Shown: piece after piece, positions 36,201 through 45,259 of the stretch | Layout of the letters: every line of letters begins with the position of its first letter | Position numbering within the stretch: the stretch's first letter is position 1 | From: Haliotis asinina | Lineage: Eukaryota > Mollusca > Gastropoda > Lepetellida > Haliotidae | Reading direction: 5' to 3' | Assembly (NCBI RefSeq): GCF_037392515.1 | Contig: NC_090283.1 | Location: forward strand, 37,836,249-37,900,248 | DNA: 64,000 nucleotides | Notes under the pieces: model-generated | Databases searched by the model: none | The model's input: the letters and a program-made list of their open reading frames with translations, nothing else | What the model was told of the DNA's origin: nothing | Program-made: the position numbers and the translations under genes

Positions 36201-38409
36201 TCACCATGAAAGCGGGGATCAAGCTGACTAAAGTACCTGAACTACTGGCCTCACTACAGTCGTTCAAGCTGAAGGACCAAGAATGCAGGTTTAAGGCTCC
36301 AGCTTGGGAGTTAAATGTTGTACTACACCTCACAAGTGATGTCTTTGAGCCACTAGACCGGACATTGCTTGAATTATTGACACAGAAAATGGTGTTCTTA
36401 CTTGCCCTAGCAACTGCAGCATGGATGTCAGAAACACACGATTCAACACGATTCATCGTGAGATTGTACATGTAGGACTGAGATTGGATTTTATCGCTAA
36501 AAATCAACTGTCTGGACAACCAGACCGACAACTCCACATCCCAGCATTATCTACAGTCCTCGGGCTACATGATGCACAGGATTTATCATTATGCCCAGTC
36601 AGAACACTGAAAACATGTCTCTAACGGACTAAGACAAGGATACGACATTTCAAGCGCATGTTCATCCCATTTTCTATTGAGACACTTACAGAAGTATCCC
36701 AGAAAACTCTCAGTATGGATATGTGACATTGTGCTGAGGGCCTCCAAAGCAGCAGCACTTGAACCTCTGTGAGCTTCCAGTCTACACGAAGGGAGAGCCT
36801 TGGCATCAACAATTGCTCTACATGGAAACTGCTTGCTAACAACTATAATAGAGGGTTGCCAAACAGGGTGTTTGCCAACCACTACCTATGAGACATTGCC
36901 ACGGAGGGCATGCCTGGCATTCACGGATTTGGGCCAGTTGTAACAACTAATGGTTCCACCAAGGCGCTGAGTTTCACTCACCCTTTTGTCACTTGACTTG
37001 TTGATACTAAGACGCTCTGCGGAGTACAGTGGTTGAGAGTCCATGCACACATCTTGAACAGGTTAGCATAAGTGATTATGACCCTGAACTTGTAATGAAG
37101 ATACTTGTACATGAAGAAGGGTCACAACTGGTCTTGACAAAAATCTTGACATACAATTGAAGTAGACACTAGCAGGACACAGGCTGATCTATATATCATC
37201 ATGTTCCAGTCAACAAATGCTTCAAGAGAAGATAAGTTCTACTGGCTGTGATGCCCCCATCTCACAGATGAATATTGGAAGAACAGGACCAAACTATCAC
37301 TGTTATAGATCCTGAAGCGGGGAAGTACTGGGCATACTAATATGGCAGAATACAGCATGACCTGACCCACCGCTGTCTCCATCGGATCCTGTGAGCATAA
37401 TAAGCATGAGTTAGGATAAGGAAAAATATGTAATTTTCTGAATAAAAATGATATTGTATACTTTTCCTGGCTCATGGCATCAAGCCATCCCAATGTGCCC
37501 TTTCAAGCATGCTGAATTCCCAGTAATTCTTGTGTCAAGCTTATGAGATTCGGTAGGAGTGGCAAAAGGGAGACTGCCAATGTGTGAGTGTATTGTACAT
37601 CCACTTCAATTAGAAGGGTACTTCAAGGGATTTCAGGTGTTCCACTATCATCGCATAGAGGGAGGAGATAAGCAGGATAAGTATTTCAGAAAATTACATT
37701 TTCCATTATGGCAGATCACTGCATACAGAATTCCTGGATCCGCCACTGCATCTCTAGCCCAATTGGTCAGACAGGAACATTGTATATGTATATGTTTATA
37801 TGTAGCTTTGTCACTGTGACACTCTTGGTGCTGGAAACTGGCAGAGGAAGGAAATGTTTCTGTCATCCAGTCAACAATGTATCTTGGAAGGTCATGATCT
37901 TCGCCTTCTTCAATGGCTGTCCTCTTGTTTGATAGAAAGCTGTCTAAGAGGTCTTTTTAGGACAATACATGTAGACAGAAAAGTAAAGGCATTTCATGTA
38001 CATTTATCTTATATGCAGCCTAGCACAAAGTATGGAATCATGAACTTGATGAAGTCATTCATATTGTACATCTTTTGTGCACACATAGATGTTTTTATAA
38101 TTCCAACTGTCCACAGCATAACTTAATGTATACTATCTGTCTGGGTAGAGGCATGTTCTGTTTGTTAATAATGTCAATGATTATGGTGTGCCATATATAC
38201 TTTCATACAGTTTTCAGTCACAAGTACTTACCCTTTCTTGTGTTCATTTCAGACATTATGAGGATGACTTTGAACCAGATGATGACGATAGTCTTGGAGA
38301 GGAAATAATTCGTCTGGCTGATGTACCACAGCGTAAATCCTCACCAGTTGTACGACAGAACCCAGCAGATGATATTTATGATTTTAGTACAAAAAACCTT
38401 GGCTATTGA
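469..38409 (+). CDS. PPP2R3A: PP2A regulatory subunit B'' (PR72/PR130/PR70 family), 3' part, 14 coding exons
   Basis: Gene-level entry. The product is the B'' subunit of protein phosphatase 2A, which binds the A/C core enzyme and directs it to substrates in a calcium-dependent way. Exons, all +: 469-521, 15754-16077, 21066-21169, 22747-22849, 24818-24892, 26718-26804, 27216-27372, 28405-28453, 29573-29659, 30799-30943, 31752-31901, 32272-32375, 32857-32880 and 38253-38409. Phases agree at every junction and give 538 codons plus TGA. Family signatures in order are IPKFYFPMGRP, an ACGxPxYWKxPxFR segment, LAKPNC, HPGLxFL, [24 protein letters not shown], a first EF-hand-like loop (DKDHDLFIDRGD), a canonical EF-hand (DLDGDGIISMYE) and FFNLDKFLEHEQRDPFA. 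The N-terminal exons lie upstream of the window. Mollusc genes cannot be assigned to PPP2R3A versus PPP2R3B from this sequence, so the symbol stands for the family. Confidence 0.95.
1395..1795 (+). repeat. 89 bp tandem repeat, about 4.5 copies
   Basis: GCCGCTGACTCTGACATGCA recurs at 1472, 1559, 1648 and 1737, with spacings of 87, 89 and 89. Copies are near-identical; one carries a 2-base deletion in the TTCAGTACATGC segment. The first unit, from about 1395, is more diverged. Confidence 0.95.
4733..5085 (+). repeat. 60 bp tandem repeat, about 6 copies
   Basis: Units contain GATACAACATTGTACTTATG followed by ATACTCTGTTCCATGGTAAT, in register every 60 bases. Because 60 is divisible by three the array is open on both strands (143 and 133 codons), giving 20-residue peptide repeats with no sign of being coding. 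Confidence 0.97.
6631..7055 (+). repeat. dispersed repeat of about 420 bp, copy 1
   Basis: Clearly similar over its whole length to 48040-48512 in the same orientation. Shared blocks include GCAGTGACCAAA, TTTAGTGTTTGAAAC, GAAGTTGTTAGG, TTTGTGTAGTTTCTAAATA-like and CAGGAAAATC-like segments. No coding capacity or terminal repeats were seen. It is likely a non-autonomous transposon family of unknown class. Confidence 0.75.
7833..10812. mobile_element. possible inverted-repeat-bounded element, about 3 kb
   Basis: AATAGACCGATCCAGTC near 7833 is matched in reverse complement near 10795-10812 (GACTGGATCGTTCTATT), a 17 bp inverted pair with one mismatch. The 150-200 bp inside each end is CpG-richer than the AT-rich interior. 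No transposase frame was found. A coincidental short inverted repeat is not excluded. Confidence 0.35.
12230..12325 (+). repeat. (CT)n/(CA)n microsatellite
   Basis: A run of CT dinucleotides followed by about 25 CA dinucleotides, interrupted by GAGAGAGA, then further CA. Confidence 0.98.
12375..12995 (+). repeat. CA-rich degenerate minisatellite, about 30 bp unit
   Basis: Diverged units of the form CACATACAGACACAGGAACA followed by CAGTGACA recur across about 600 bp. Open frames on both strands here (up to 169 codons, Cys/Val-rich or Thr/His-rich) come from the repeat composition. Confidence 0.9.
15083..15462 (+). repeat. 30 bp tandem repeat, about 12 copies
   Basis: The unit is TGTGACTGTTCACTGACATG plus TACGGATGGT with few substitutions. 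In one + frame it reads as a ten-residue Cys-rich repeat (CDCSLTCTDG) within a 142-codon ATG-started frame. It lies in an intron about 290 bp upstream of exon b and has no splice signals of its own. Confidence 0.97.
15754..16077 (+). CDS. PPP2R3A: PP2A B'' coding exon b
   Basis: A 324-nt, 108-codon, phase 0-0 exon between TTTTTGCAG and GTGAGA. The first half is charged and low-complexity. The second half contains IPKFYFPMGRPP, the conserved start of the B'' core, then a helical segment ending QQMGLIAK that leads into the A-subunit-contacting region. Confidence 0.93.
18290..19260 (-). pseudogene. decayed Tc1/mariner-like transposase
   Basis: Read on the - strand from about 19207, the start is MGKLPDLSQSLRKLIAKKLQ, a Tc1-type N-terminal helix-turn-helix region followed by NQHGSVKNALRTRP. 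Further down come FVWRQPSEEYL (the VWRxP block), TLHDDSG (second catalytic Asp region) and WPAQNHDANIIKNCWLYLKN, matching the WPxQSPDxNxIENxWxxLK block. Stops and frame changes separate the halves near 18650-19000, and the third catalytic acid position reads Lys (NIIKN). The gene is therefore dead. Terminal inverted repeats could not be placed. Confidence 0.85.
19318..19487 (-). mobile_element. SINE-like repeat, 5' part only
   Basis: Matches the family at 46041-46309 from GTGAAGGTCC through AGAATAGGCCTTCAGCAACC to GCAGATTGATGCTCATGTT, then stops abruptly. The tail half is missing. Strand is given in the same convention as the copy at 46041. It directly precedes the 34 bp array. Confidence 0.85.
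19530..20395 (+). repeat. 34 bp tandem repeat, about 25 copies
   Basis: The unit is GTCTGACCTGATGGTGGGGA plus TTGTTGCCAGTGCA with variants (GTCTGTCCTG, GTGTTGATTG, some length changes). Spacing of GTCTGAC is 34 at 20114, 20148 and 20182. Unlike the 30, 39 and 60 bp arrays the period is not divisible by three, so open frames are shorter. Confidence 0.95.
21066..21169 (+). CDS. PPP2R3A: PP2A B'' coding exon c
   Basis: A 104-nt exon between TTTTTTCAG and GTGAGA, starting in phase 0 and ending after two bases of a codon. It encodes ACGVPFYWKCPLFRGSGGDK and QGYITYQMFASMWK, closely matching the ACGCPLYWKAPMFR block of vertebrate PR72. Confidence 0.96.
21170..22746 (+). other. PP2A B'' intron c-d
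   Basis: 1.6 kb, AT-rich. No gene, array or mobile element recognised. Confidence 0.8.
22747..22849 (+). CDS. PPP2R3A: PP2A B'' coding exon d
   Basis: A 103-nt exon between TTGTTGCAG and GTAGGG. It encodes (K)LMESYHDEASRFVKLLAKP followed by NCNYIDDEDLVPLVQ. Its last 14 bases, TGCCTCTTGTACAG, with the adjoining intron start, are the source of the 40 bp array immediately downstream. Confidence 0.96.
22836..24355 (+). repeat. 40 bp tandem array made of the exon d 5' splice site
   Basis: The unit spans TGCCTCTTGTACAG|GTAGGG (bar = splice position) and then AATTAAATACTGTAACAACC. About 27 copies to roughly 23934 are nearly identical, with CCT or TTT before CTTGTACAG in a loose alternation. Copies become progressively diverged from 23880 to 24355 (GTACACGTAGGG, TATAGAGGTAGGG, TACAGGTTAGGG). 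Every good copy holds a pyrimidine tract, CAG and GTAGGG, so it resembles a 3' and a 5' splice site back to back. Confidence 0.97.
24375..24507 (-). mobile_element. SINE-like repeat fragment
   Basis: Diverged fragment with CGACTAATGGGATCG, GTCATCAGTTCCCAATTGTG, CAGATTGATGCTCATGTTG and a terminal CTAAACTCAATCACTTA. Part of the middle is deleted. Strand convention follows the copy at 46041. Confidence 0.75.
24818..24892 (+). CDS. PPP2R3A: PP2A B'' coding exon e
   Basis: A 75-nt phase 0-0 exon between GTTTCAG and GTAAGA. It encodes DVVESHPGLSFLQEAPEFHS and RYINT, nearly identical to the vertebrate DVVDTHPGLTFLKDAPEFHS block. Confidence 0.97.
24893..26717 (+). other. PP2A B'' intron e-f with diverged internal repeats
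   Basis: Contains two related diverged segments, 25630-25790 and 26000-26150 (shared pattern TTTCATCRAGTT, AAAATCAARACT, TTTGCATG, GGTCGAAGTGA), and a SINE fragment at 26285-26413. The repeat-like segments suggest an old transposon interrupted by the SINE. No coding frame was recognised. Confidence 0.55.
26285..26413 (-). mobile_element. SINE-like repeat, 3' half
   Basis: From GGTTCCCAATTGTGCAGATC through TCCAGACTCAATTATTTACA, CCGCCATATAGCTGTAATAT, GCGGCGTAAAAC and the tail ACTAAACTCGCTCACTTA. The 5' half is absent. Same orientation as 46041. Confidence 0.85.
26718..26804 (+). CDS. PPP2R3A: PP2A B'' coding exon f
   Basis: An 87-nt phase 0-0 exon between GTTACAG and GTGAGT. It encodes VIARMFFSINRLWTGRLTVQ and EIRQSSLLR, matching vertebrate VIQRIFYxVNRSWxGKIT and EIRxSxFLQ. 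Confidence 0.97.
27216..27372 (+). CDS. PPP2R3A: PP2A B'' coding exon g, first EF-hand-like loop
   Basis: A 157-nt exon between GTGTTTCAG and GTAAGT. It encodes [20 protein letters not shown], then [20 protein letters not shown] and IDRGDLARHNDH. Joining exon f directly to 27216 reproduces the vertebrate FLQTLALLEEEED junction, so 27216 is preferred over an in-frame upstream AG at 27116. Confidence 0.96.
27373..28404 (+). other. PP2A B'' intron g-h
   Basis: 1.0 kb. No recognisable feature. Confidence 0.8.
28405..28453 (+). CDS. PPP2R3A: PP2A B'' coding exon h
   Basis: A 49-nt exon between CTCCACAG and GTGAGT. It encodes (A)LSSRVIDRIFSGAVT(R), matching the vertebrate RIIERIFSGAVTR block. Confidence 0.95.
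28674..29375. mobile_element. hAT-like inverted-repeat element interrupted by a SINE
   Basis: The left end CAGGGCTCGATTTAA and, further in, TACTTGCACCAG are mirrored at the right end (reverse complement CAGGGCTTGATTTA and TACTTGCACCAG). CAGGG-type termini are usual for hAT elements. Without the inserted SINE the element is about 420 bp and non-coding. The flanking 8 bp (CCCCACTA and CCACAGTG) are not a convincing target duplication. Confidence 0.6.
28801..29095 (+). mobile_element. full-length SINE-like repeat with 15 bp target duplication
   Basis: The body 28816-29080 runs from GAGTGAGTGAGTTTAGTTTT to GGGACCTTCATGGGT. ATATATCCATGATGT occurs exactly at 28801-28815 and 29081-29095, a perfect target site duplication. 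If the GAGT/CTCA repeat is the 3' tail, transcription would run on the - strand. Strand + is opposite to the copy at 46041. Confidence 0.95.
29385..29432 (+). repeat. SINE tail fragment
   Basis: Short diverged match TGCTGGAATATTGCTAAAAG ... AATAAAACTAAACTCAGTCA to the TTGCTGAGTGCGGCGTAAAA / ACTAAACTCACTCA end of the SINE. Confidence 0.6.
29573..29659 (+). CDS. PPP2R3A: PP2A B'' coding exon i
   Basis: An 87-nt exon between TCTTACAG and GTAAGC. It encodes (R)GENFKVGRMSYPEFVWFLIA then EEDKRHPT(S), matching RMSYADFVWFLISEEDKRxPTS in vertebrate PR72. Confidence 0.97.
29832..30143. mobile_element. MITE-like inverted-repeat element, about 310 bp
   Basis: The left end TTGCGAATCCTCGTAATTTT followed by ACCTTG is mirrored by the reverse complement of the right end, TTGCAAATCCTCATAAATTT followed by ACCTTG. 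The flanks ATTAAG / CTTAAT extend the match. No coding content. Target duplication not resolved. Confidence 0.7.
30799..30943 (+). CDS. PPP2R3A: PP2A B'' coding exon j, canonical EF-hand
   Basis: A 145-nt exon between GTTGCAG and GTATGG. It encodes SVEYWFRCMDLDGDGIISMY and EMEYFYEEQMQKMEAIGIEK, ending LPFEDCLCQ. DLDGDGIISMYE is a complete 12-residue calcium-binding loop with acidic residues at positions 1, 3, 5 and 12. Confidence 0.98.
30944..31751 (+). other. PP2A B'' intron j-k
   Basis: 0.8 kb. No recognisable feature. The neighbouring introns i-j (29660-30798, MITE-like element), k-l (31902-32271) and l-m (32376-32856) otherwise look plain. Confidence 0.8.
31752..31901 (+). CDS. PPP2R3A: PP2A B'' coding exon k
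   Basis: A 150-nt phase 0-0 exon between CCCAACAG and GTAAGT. It encodes MLDLVRPKHKEQITLSDLKS then CKMTNIFFDTFFNLDKFLEH and EQRDPFANVR, a near-identical match to the vertebrate family. Confidence 0.98.
32272..32375 (+). CDS. PPP2R3A: PP2A B'' coding exon l
   Basis: A 104-nt exon between CTTGTAG and GTATGT. It encodes DPETDGPEPSDWEKYAAEEY and EILVAEEGANEQEE, matching the GPEPSDWDRFAAEEYExLVAEE block. It ends two bases into a codon. Confidence 0.96.
32857..32880 (+). CDS. PPP2R3A: PP2A B'' candidate 24-nt microexon m
   Basis: CTGGTATAGGGAGTTTCGGC plus GCAG, between CCCTCATGCAG and GTAGGT. Inclusion adds eight residues and preserves the frame, giving EE-I-WYREFRR-R before HYEDDFEP. Skipping it also keeps the frame (EE-I-HYEDD), so this is probably a cassette microexon. 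I know of no homologous segment, so support is splice sites and phase only. Confidence 0.6.
32881..38252 (+). other. last PP2A B'' intron, 5.4 kb
   Basis: Mostly occupied by a decayed DIRS-type retroelement (about 33740-37560). The flanks 32881-33735 and 37565-38250 show nothing recognisable. Confidence 0.8.
33740..37560 (+). mobile_element. decayed DIRS/Ngaro-type (tyrosine recombinase) retroelement 1
   Basis: Broken + strand frames, in order: a gag-like region (34079-34765); the C-terminal part of an RNase H domain (35370-35550) with FHLHKQGST, FQLFDIADDL and CHIPGASNVMADTLSRP, then IDLFATKFSKQTPTFVSPVP; and a tyrosine recombinase region (about 35900-36940), including a HEGRALASTIALHGN box with the H-x-x-R spacing. 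Most of the reverse transcriptase is absent. Many stops and frame changes make it inactive. The AT-rich end around 37400-37470 may belong to a terminal repeat. End points are approximate. Confidence 0.85.
38253..38409 (+). CDS. PPP2R3A: PP2A B'' terminal coding exon
   Basis: A 157-nt exon after CATTTCAG. It encodes (R)HYEDDFEPDDDDSLGEEIIR, continues LADVPQRKSSPVVRQNPADD and ends IYDFSTKNLGY with TGA at 38407-38409. The acidic stretch corresponds to the variable tail after the conserved core. The tail sequence itself is lineage-specific. Confidence 0.9.
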
Positions 38410-41400
38410 CAGTGTAAGGGAGATGACTCTTGTTTATGGCATACAAGCAGTGACAGCCGTGTGTACAGCACAATGAAAGGGGAGAGCTCATCACTGATCC
38501 TAGTCCAGTCAGAATCACAAAGGTTCTATCCTAATGGGCATACATCTGGTCGAACATGCATTTTCAGTTCAGAGAATCAACAGTTTATATTTCAGAGTTT
38601 CTATTCAAGCATGTGATAATCAAGGCATATTTTCCCTGCATGTAGAATAGGGATATTCAGTGTGGCACCTGGTGCACATGATACATAGAGAGAGATCCAA
38701 GCTTTATATTTCGACGTTCAACAAGGTTTGGGACAGCTTTAACAAATGTAGCTTGTACAGATAGCATGGACAGACAACCATGGCTGTTTCTTGCATATCT
38801 GTATCTTAGTCTTTCTGAAACACAGTGTACAGGCAGTTTACTCTATGATGTACGTGTAGTAAGTAGTTCTGTAGATACTGTGAATGAAATAACATGATCT
38901 TTCCATGTTAGTTTGTGTGAATAACAAAGAGTCAAAGCAAACACGAAATCCGTCCCTTACAGAGGTGCTGCAGACTCCTGTCATGAAGCAGGGAGGTGAC
39001 AGTGTTGTCCTCAGACAGCAGTGACCTGTACAGTGTGGTTTGACAGGGATAACATGTGAATATGTCACTATTTGCCAGTGTTTAGCAGCTATAGCAGTGT
39101 GATAATGTCAAGGGACATAACTTGTGACAAACAGATCACTGGAACAAGACTTTTTATTTGTTGTTATTCATGGGTATTAGATGACTGCTTATTTATTTTC
39201 TCATTATTGTAAGCTAGAGGGTCATAGCACCTTTGATTAGTGATTATATTATGTGAAGCACATAGGATTTATAGCTCAGGTGTCTCGAAGAGGATGTCTA
39301 CCTTTTGAAAAAAAGTACGGGATATCAGATTTACAAGATTGATAAAATACAAATGATGACGCCAAGGAGGAAACAGATGATGTAAAGAAATTGAGGACAA
39401 ATGTGACAATTTATGCCATTTATTTGAAATTGATTCATCTGTATGGATATGTAGGCAAACTGGAATATTCCCTACTTTCTTTCATTGGTATAGATATACC
39501 ACACTGTTTGAAAAAATGGATCCACCTCATTGTTTTATTACTGATTTTTGTTCTTTCATCCCATGATGCCTGTTGTGTATTTCCAGAATGGTGGTCATTG
39601 TATGGTTTACTTCCTTCCACACACAGTATTGTTCACATAGTATCAGACACTGTGCTGTGAGCATGTTGCATATATCTATTCTTGAAGTTACTGTTCTAGC
39701 AATTTAAGCAAGAACAGAATCATGGCCCATGCGTTCTCTCAAGTAAGCTCTTAGCCGTGTTATGCAAATATTGACAGTTATTGTTTGTTCATGATTTCAG
39801 TTAGTATTCAGAGCAGAATCATTGTGACATCTTCTGCCAGACAACAGTCACCAAGGCAACAGAATTATATTCTTTTGCATTCTGCCATGTTAGAATTTCT
39901 GTATGGAAGAATACTAGGCTTCCTTTTGGTACAGATTTCCAGTGATAAGTGTGTATTCCAGAACCATTTCTGGTTCCAACTTGCACACCCACCAAATATG
40001 ACTTTGTAAGGCTGTACCAAGTGTACATGTGAGGTGGGCAAAATGGGGTTTAATGTTGTACTTGAGACCAAGCCTACAACCATGCTTGGCTGTCACAGCT
40101 GTTGACAGACGTAAATCATGGCTAATTTGAGAATGGCTAGATTGGAAATTTGGCTATTCCTGGTATGATTGTCATTTCCTCACTGTCAGCTGATAACTAC
40201 GAGACCATTTGAAAAGGCATAAAACATTTGTCATCAAATGTGCCAGGTCTCATAAAGTTCCATGACCTTCTGGGTCTTCTGTCTACCAGGGTCCTGTCCC
40301 ACCAGGACAAGATTCGGTTATGCCCCCAAAGCCAGTGTCAGCTGTAAGTGCTGACACCCCATTCCCTCGGAAAGTGAGGAGTATAATCATGAAGACCACA
40401 AATCATTCATATCTCAGGGAGTGTGTGATGTGGTACATGTTTTGTTTCGTCTTCATAGTAGTTCCTGCTTCAGGTCCTTATTTCTGTTGTTAGTCACGGG
40501 GCTTTGAACTCCATGTTTAGCTTAAGTGTTTCTTAATGGTTACCAATATTTCAAAGCATTTATAACTTATAGTTGTAAAAGACATGTTTGTAGTTACCAA
40601 GTATTGTCTTAAATATTTTTCTTCAAAACATGTTCACATATTAAACAGAATCCTCATTTCAAGTTTGGAATAATGGCTTCGCATATGCTTTCACAAAATA
40701 TTTGTCAGTGCTCTTTTGTTTGGTATGAGCATTTTTCCAACTGTACACTGATAAGCCAGTGGTAATGATTAAAGTGGATGTTTTGTTGGCACAGTTGTGG
40801 TCACAGCAGCTGCTCACTTAGAAACTTTCACATGACATGGGGATTGCTTCATGTGTTTATAGAAAGTTGACCTCATACGTGTTTTGATCCTTTGACCCAA
40901 CCCCTTTACTATGCAGTGTGTGGGTGATCCAGTTGTGACCAATTCGTTGCGTCAAACATATAGAACACTTCATCTGTTTCATTCATATTTGTGAAAGTTC
41001 ATTAGCAGCATTCCATGCTAAACACAGTTTGGCATGAAAACTAAGTCATATGATATATTGAAATGATAAATGATTTCTTTGTTAACACAAGATTCACTTG
41101 TAAAAAGTCAGATTGTGTGAAGTGTATTTTGCTTTTGGCATGGAAGTTAGCACAGTTTAATCACCCAAGACTCTGGATCTGTGGCTTATTGCATCAGGTA
41201 GCATACATAGATGTGATGTGTGTAGACATATGGAACTAGAGACAGGCAGCGTGTGGTTCACACTAGAGGGAGTGGTCAGTATGCTCAACAGCCAATAACT
41301 TTATTCCCTGGTAGTGTGAGTTACTTTTCAGTAGCCATCTGTTGCTGTGAACTTTGGGCATTCAATGCTGCACATGGCTAAGTAGCATGTCCACTGCAAC

Positions 41401-43591
41401 ATACAGTCTCTAACTGAAGTTACTTAATGTCAAAAGTGATTGTTGAGTATTATGGTTTACTTGACCATCCAAGATATTTGTTTTCATTAAGTATTGAAGT
41501 TAATAACACATGCATAGCCTTTCCTAAAGTAACTGCAAACACTTGTTTGCTTTTAGTGACCTACAGCTTTGTGCCTGTTATATTGGGGCAATAATCATGA
41601 AAATGATTTATGCTACACAGAATGTAAGCATATGGAAATGATGTCAGGTGTCTGAATATAACTGGCACAGGTCTGTAGTTACCATACATATGGACACAGT
41701 GTGTACTATGCAGTAACTATAACCATGACACTAGGAGTTACATATTGCATGCATCAGTAGGATAATATCAGCTGCTAGTGTGGGTGTTCACCACCTTGTA
41801 AATATTGTATAGTCATCGAGTGCTGCATTTAACACTGTCATAATTTATTGAATGAATGTGTAATTGTTTTGTTGATGTCATGTGACATGATGCCATACAC
41901 ATTGTATTTATTGTCGCAAACAGAATCAATTCATGTGTAGATATACACCCATTAAATGGGATATAAACAAGTTGTTGTTTTGTTGTAATTTCTTCAACTG
42001 GAATGACATCTTCACAATACGGCTTACTTGTTACAGTGCAGATGATGCCCGTTTCATATAATTCATGGGCATGTGTGAAGGCCTTGTGGTGTGAGCCACG
42101 GACAACAGCCCAGATAAAGAAATTTTATGGTGGTTTTGTCAAAAGGTTACTCATTTAGTGGATCAGCCGAGCACTTTGTTTGAAAAGAACAAACTTCAGC
42201 CTGTCTGTATTATTTCAGCTAACTTAGCTCGTAGTATCATTGTTGGTCCAGATTTTTGTGTTTTTACAGGTAGCTGTTTGAAGGAACTAGCACATAAAAC
42301 AAGTTGGGGGAAAAGCCTGACATGAAATGCAAGGCATGTTCAGCATATGTGCTACGGACTCATATACCTTGTGCACTGAGTGTGATGTTCTTAAGTTAAT
42401 GTATTACAAATATCCTACCATTATGAGAGCTTCCAAAATCTAGGCCCTGGTCAGCAGGAGACATAAGTCTCCTCCCTTCCATGGATAGTGATATCAAGGA
42501 TGTAGATTCCATGACAAGTATGGCAAGTGTCGAAAAGGTTGAGCCATTTTACCAACTGTTCATGTTGCGGCAACACTGTACCAATACCTGAACACTGGAT
42601 AACAAACATCCAATAGTTGCCAACACGAAGGTAATGATAAATGACTTGCAAAGGAATTATGGGACTGTTTAAAATGTTTTCAAATCAATCAAAATCTGCT
42701 CAGTACCTTTTAGCACCATGAATACATTACCACATGCTCTAGTAAGAGTACTCATATTTTTTATTGATTAAGGCAAATATTTCAAGTAGCAAATCAGGTG
42801 GTAGCTCGTGATTATGATGTATATGGGTATTTATATAATGCTATATTTCACCTTATGTCCATGCTCAAAGTGACTCCCCCCCCCCGATTGATAATTGTAT
42901 GCTAACATCATTGGGACATCATATTTTTCAATTTCAACTCCCTGAGGATCAAACAACTTGTGCAGTCATAATTTCAAGGTACCCATTCACAGTTGGGTGG
43001 ACTGAATACAGAGTTCTTTTTGTTCAAGTCTTACTGCACATTGCTGTACTCACTACCTCCCCACTCCCTTGATTCATGTTAATTGTGGCGGTGATGTTGA
43101 CATTTTCTGAATCAGAAATTGATTAAAAAAACACTAGGATACACCAAATTGTCCTGCAGTAAAGGTTGTCTATAGAGATGTGTTTTTTGTAGCAACAACA
43201 GAACAAGCAATTTGTATTAGCTGTATAATCACATCAATGAAAATCTGACTCACAAACATACCACAAAAACACCTTGATTTAAATATTTGACATTTAATAC
43301 AGTTTTGTAAATAAAATATACATAACATTCATGCTAAAGCATGAAGATTTGGAAAGATCGTCACCAAATAGCCCACAAATAATGAAAGTCAACAGACTGA
43401 TGGCACTGACTAAGGGGACCAAATATGCTGTCTGAATGGCAGTTCCAGGTCAAAATTCACATTTGTGGATCCAAAGGTAAGGATTGCATCTCAGGTAGCA
43501 GTTTTTGCGTTCACGTTGCCGTCACATGTCAAAATCGCTGTCTTGTTCCCATTACACCAGTCGTCATCAAAGTAGTTCATTCATCACTGAG
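38410..43591. other. PP2A B'' 3' UTR and intergenic DNA
   Basis: No coding region recognised in 5.2 kb. An ATTAAA at 41950-41955 followed by a GT-rich stretch (GTTGTTGTTTTGTTG) is the best + strand poly(A) candidate, implying a 3' UTR of about 3.5 kb. An AATAAA at 43310-43315 is a later alternative. On the - strand, candidate poly(A) hexamers for SERP1 are at 43293-43298 (ATTAAA) and 42760-42765 (AATAAA). Confidence 0.5.
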
Positions 43592-44859
<1,268 letters not shown>

Positions 44860-45240
44860 TATTGTTAATAATTTAGGAGAGCCGATTGCACCCTGTAATT
44901 CCAGAAACAACAACTGAAGACGACAGTCCTCTCCACGTCGTTTACGTCCCCGACTTTATGCAAAAGAGGCCGTTCAGCGTAGTAATATTTTGAATGTGAT
45001 CCCAGAATGAAAACAAAGCCCAAACAAAAATAAATAACAATACATATCCACATACAATAAACCGGTATATATTTATGTTTTTCAATTCAATGACAAAAGT
45101 AAGCTGCTGTTTTACAGCAAATTTATTTAACGCGTTTCATATTTGCACTATATTCCGAAAGCGCATATAGAAGTGTTCATAGCATTGCGATGATACTGAT
45201 GTGACGTGTAACGTGATAACGCGAGAATTCACCATTCAAG
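44860..45240. promoter_or_regulatory. bidirectional SERP1/EIF2A promoter region
   Basis: This 381 bp region between two divergent start codons must hold both 5' UTRs and both promoters. ACGTG-core motifs are visible: TGACGTG at 45202-45208, ACGTG at 45211-45215, and CCACGTCG at 44933-44940 (reverse complement CGACGTGG). These resemble XBP1/ATF6-type UPR elements, which would fit SERP1. A full ERSE (CCAAT-N9-CCACG) was not found. No clear TATA position was assigned. Confidence 0.6.
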
Positions 45241-45259
45241 ATGGCAGCGCCCTTAACAC
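45241..45259 (+). CDS. EIF2A: EIF2A exon 1
   Basis: ATGGCAGCGCCCTTAACAC before GTGAGT encodes MAAPLT plus one base. The context AAGATGG has G at +4. It joins exon 2 to give TLRGSEG, as in vertebrate LLTVRGSEG. Confidence 0.93.

Noticed and set aside
34079-36624. Open frames of 65-112 codons that could be taken for small genes
   Set aside because: They are fragments of the decayed DIRS-type element; neighbouring frames complete the RNase H and recombinase motifs.
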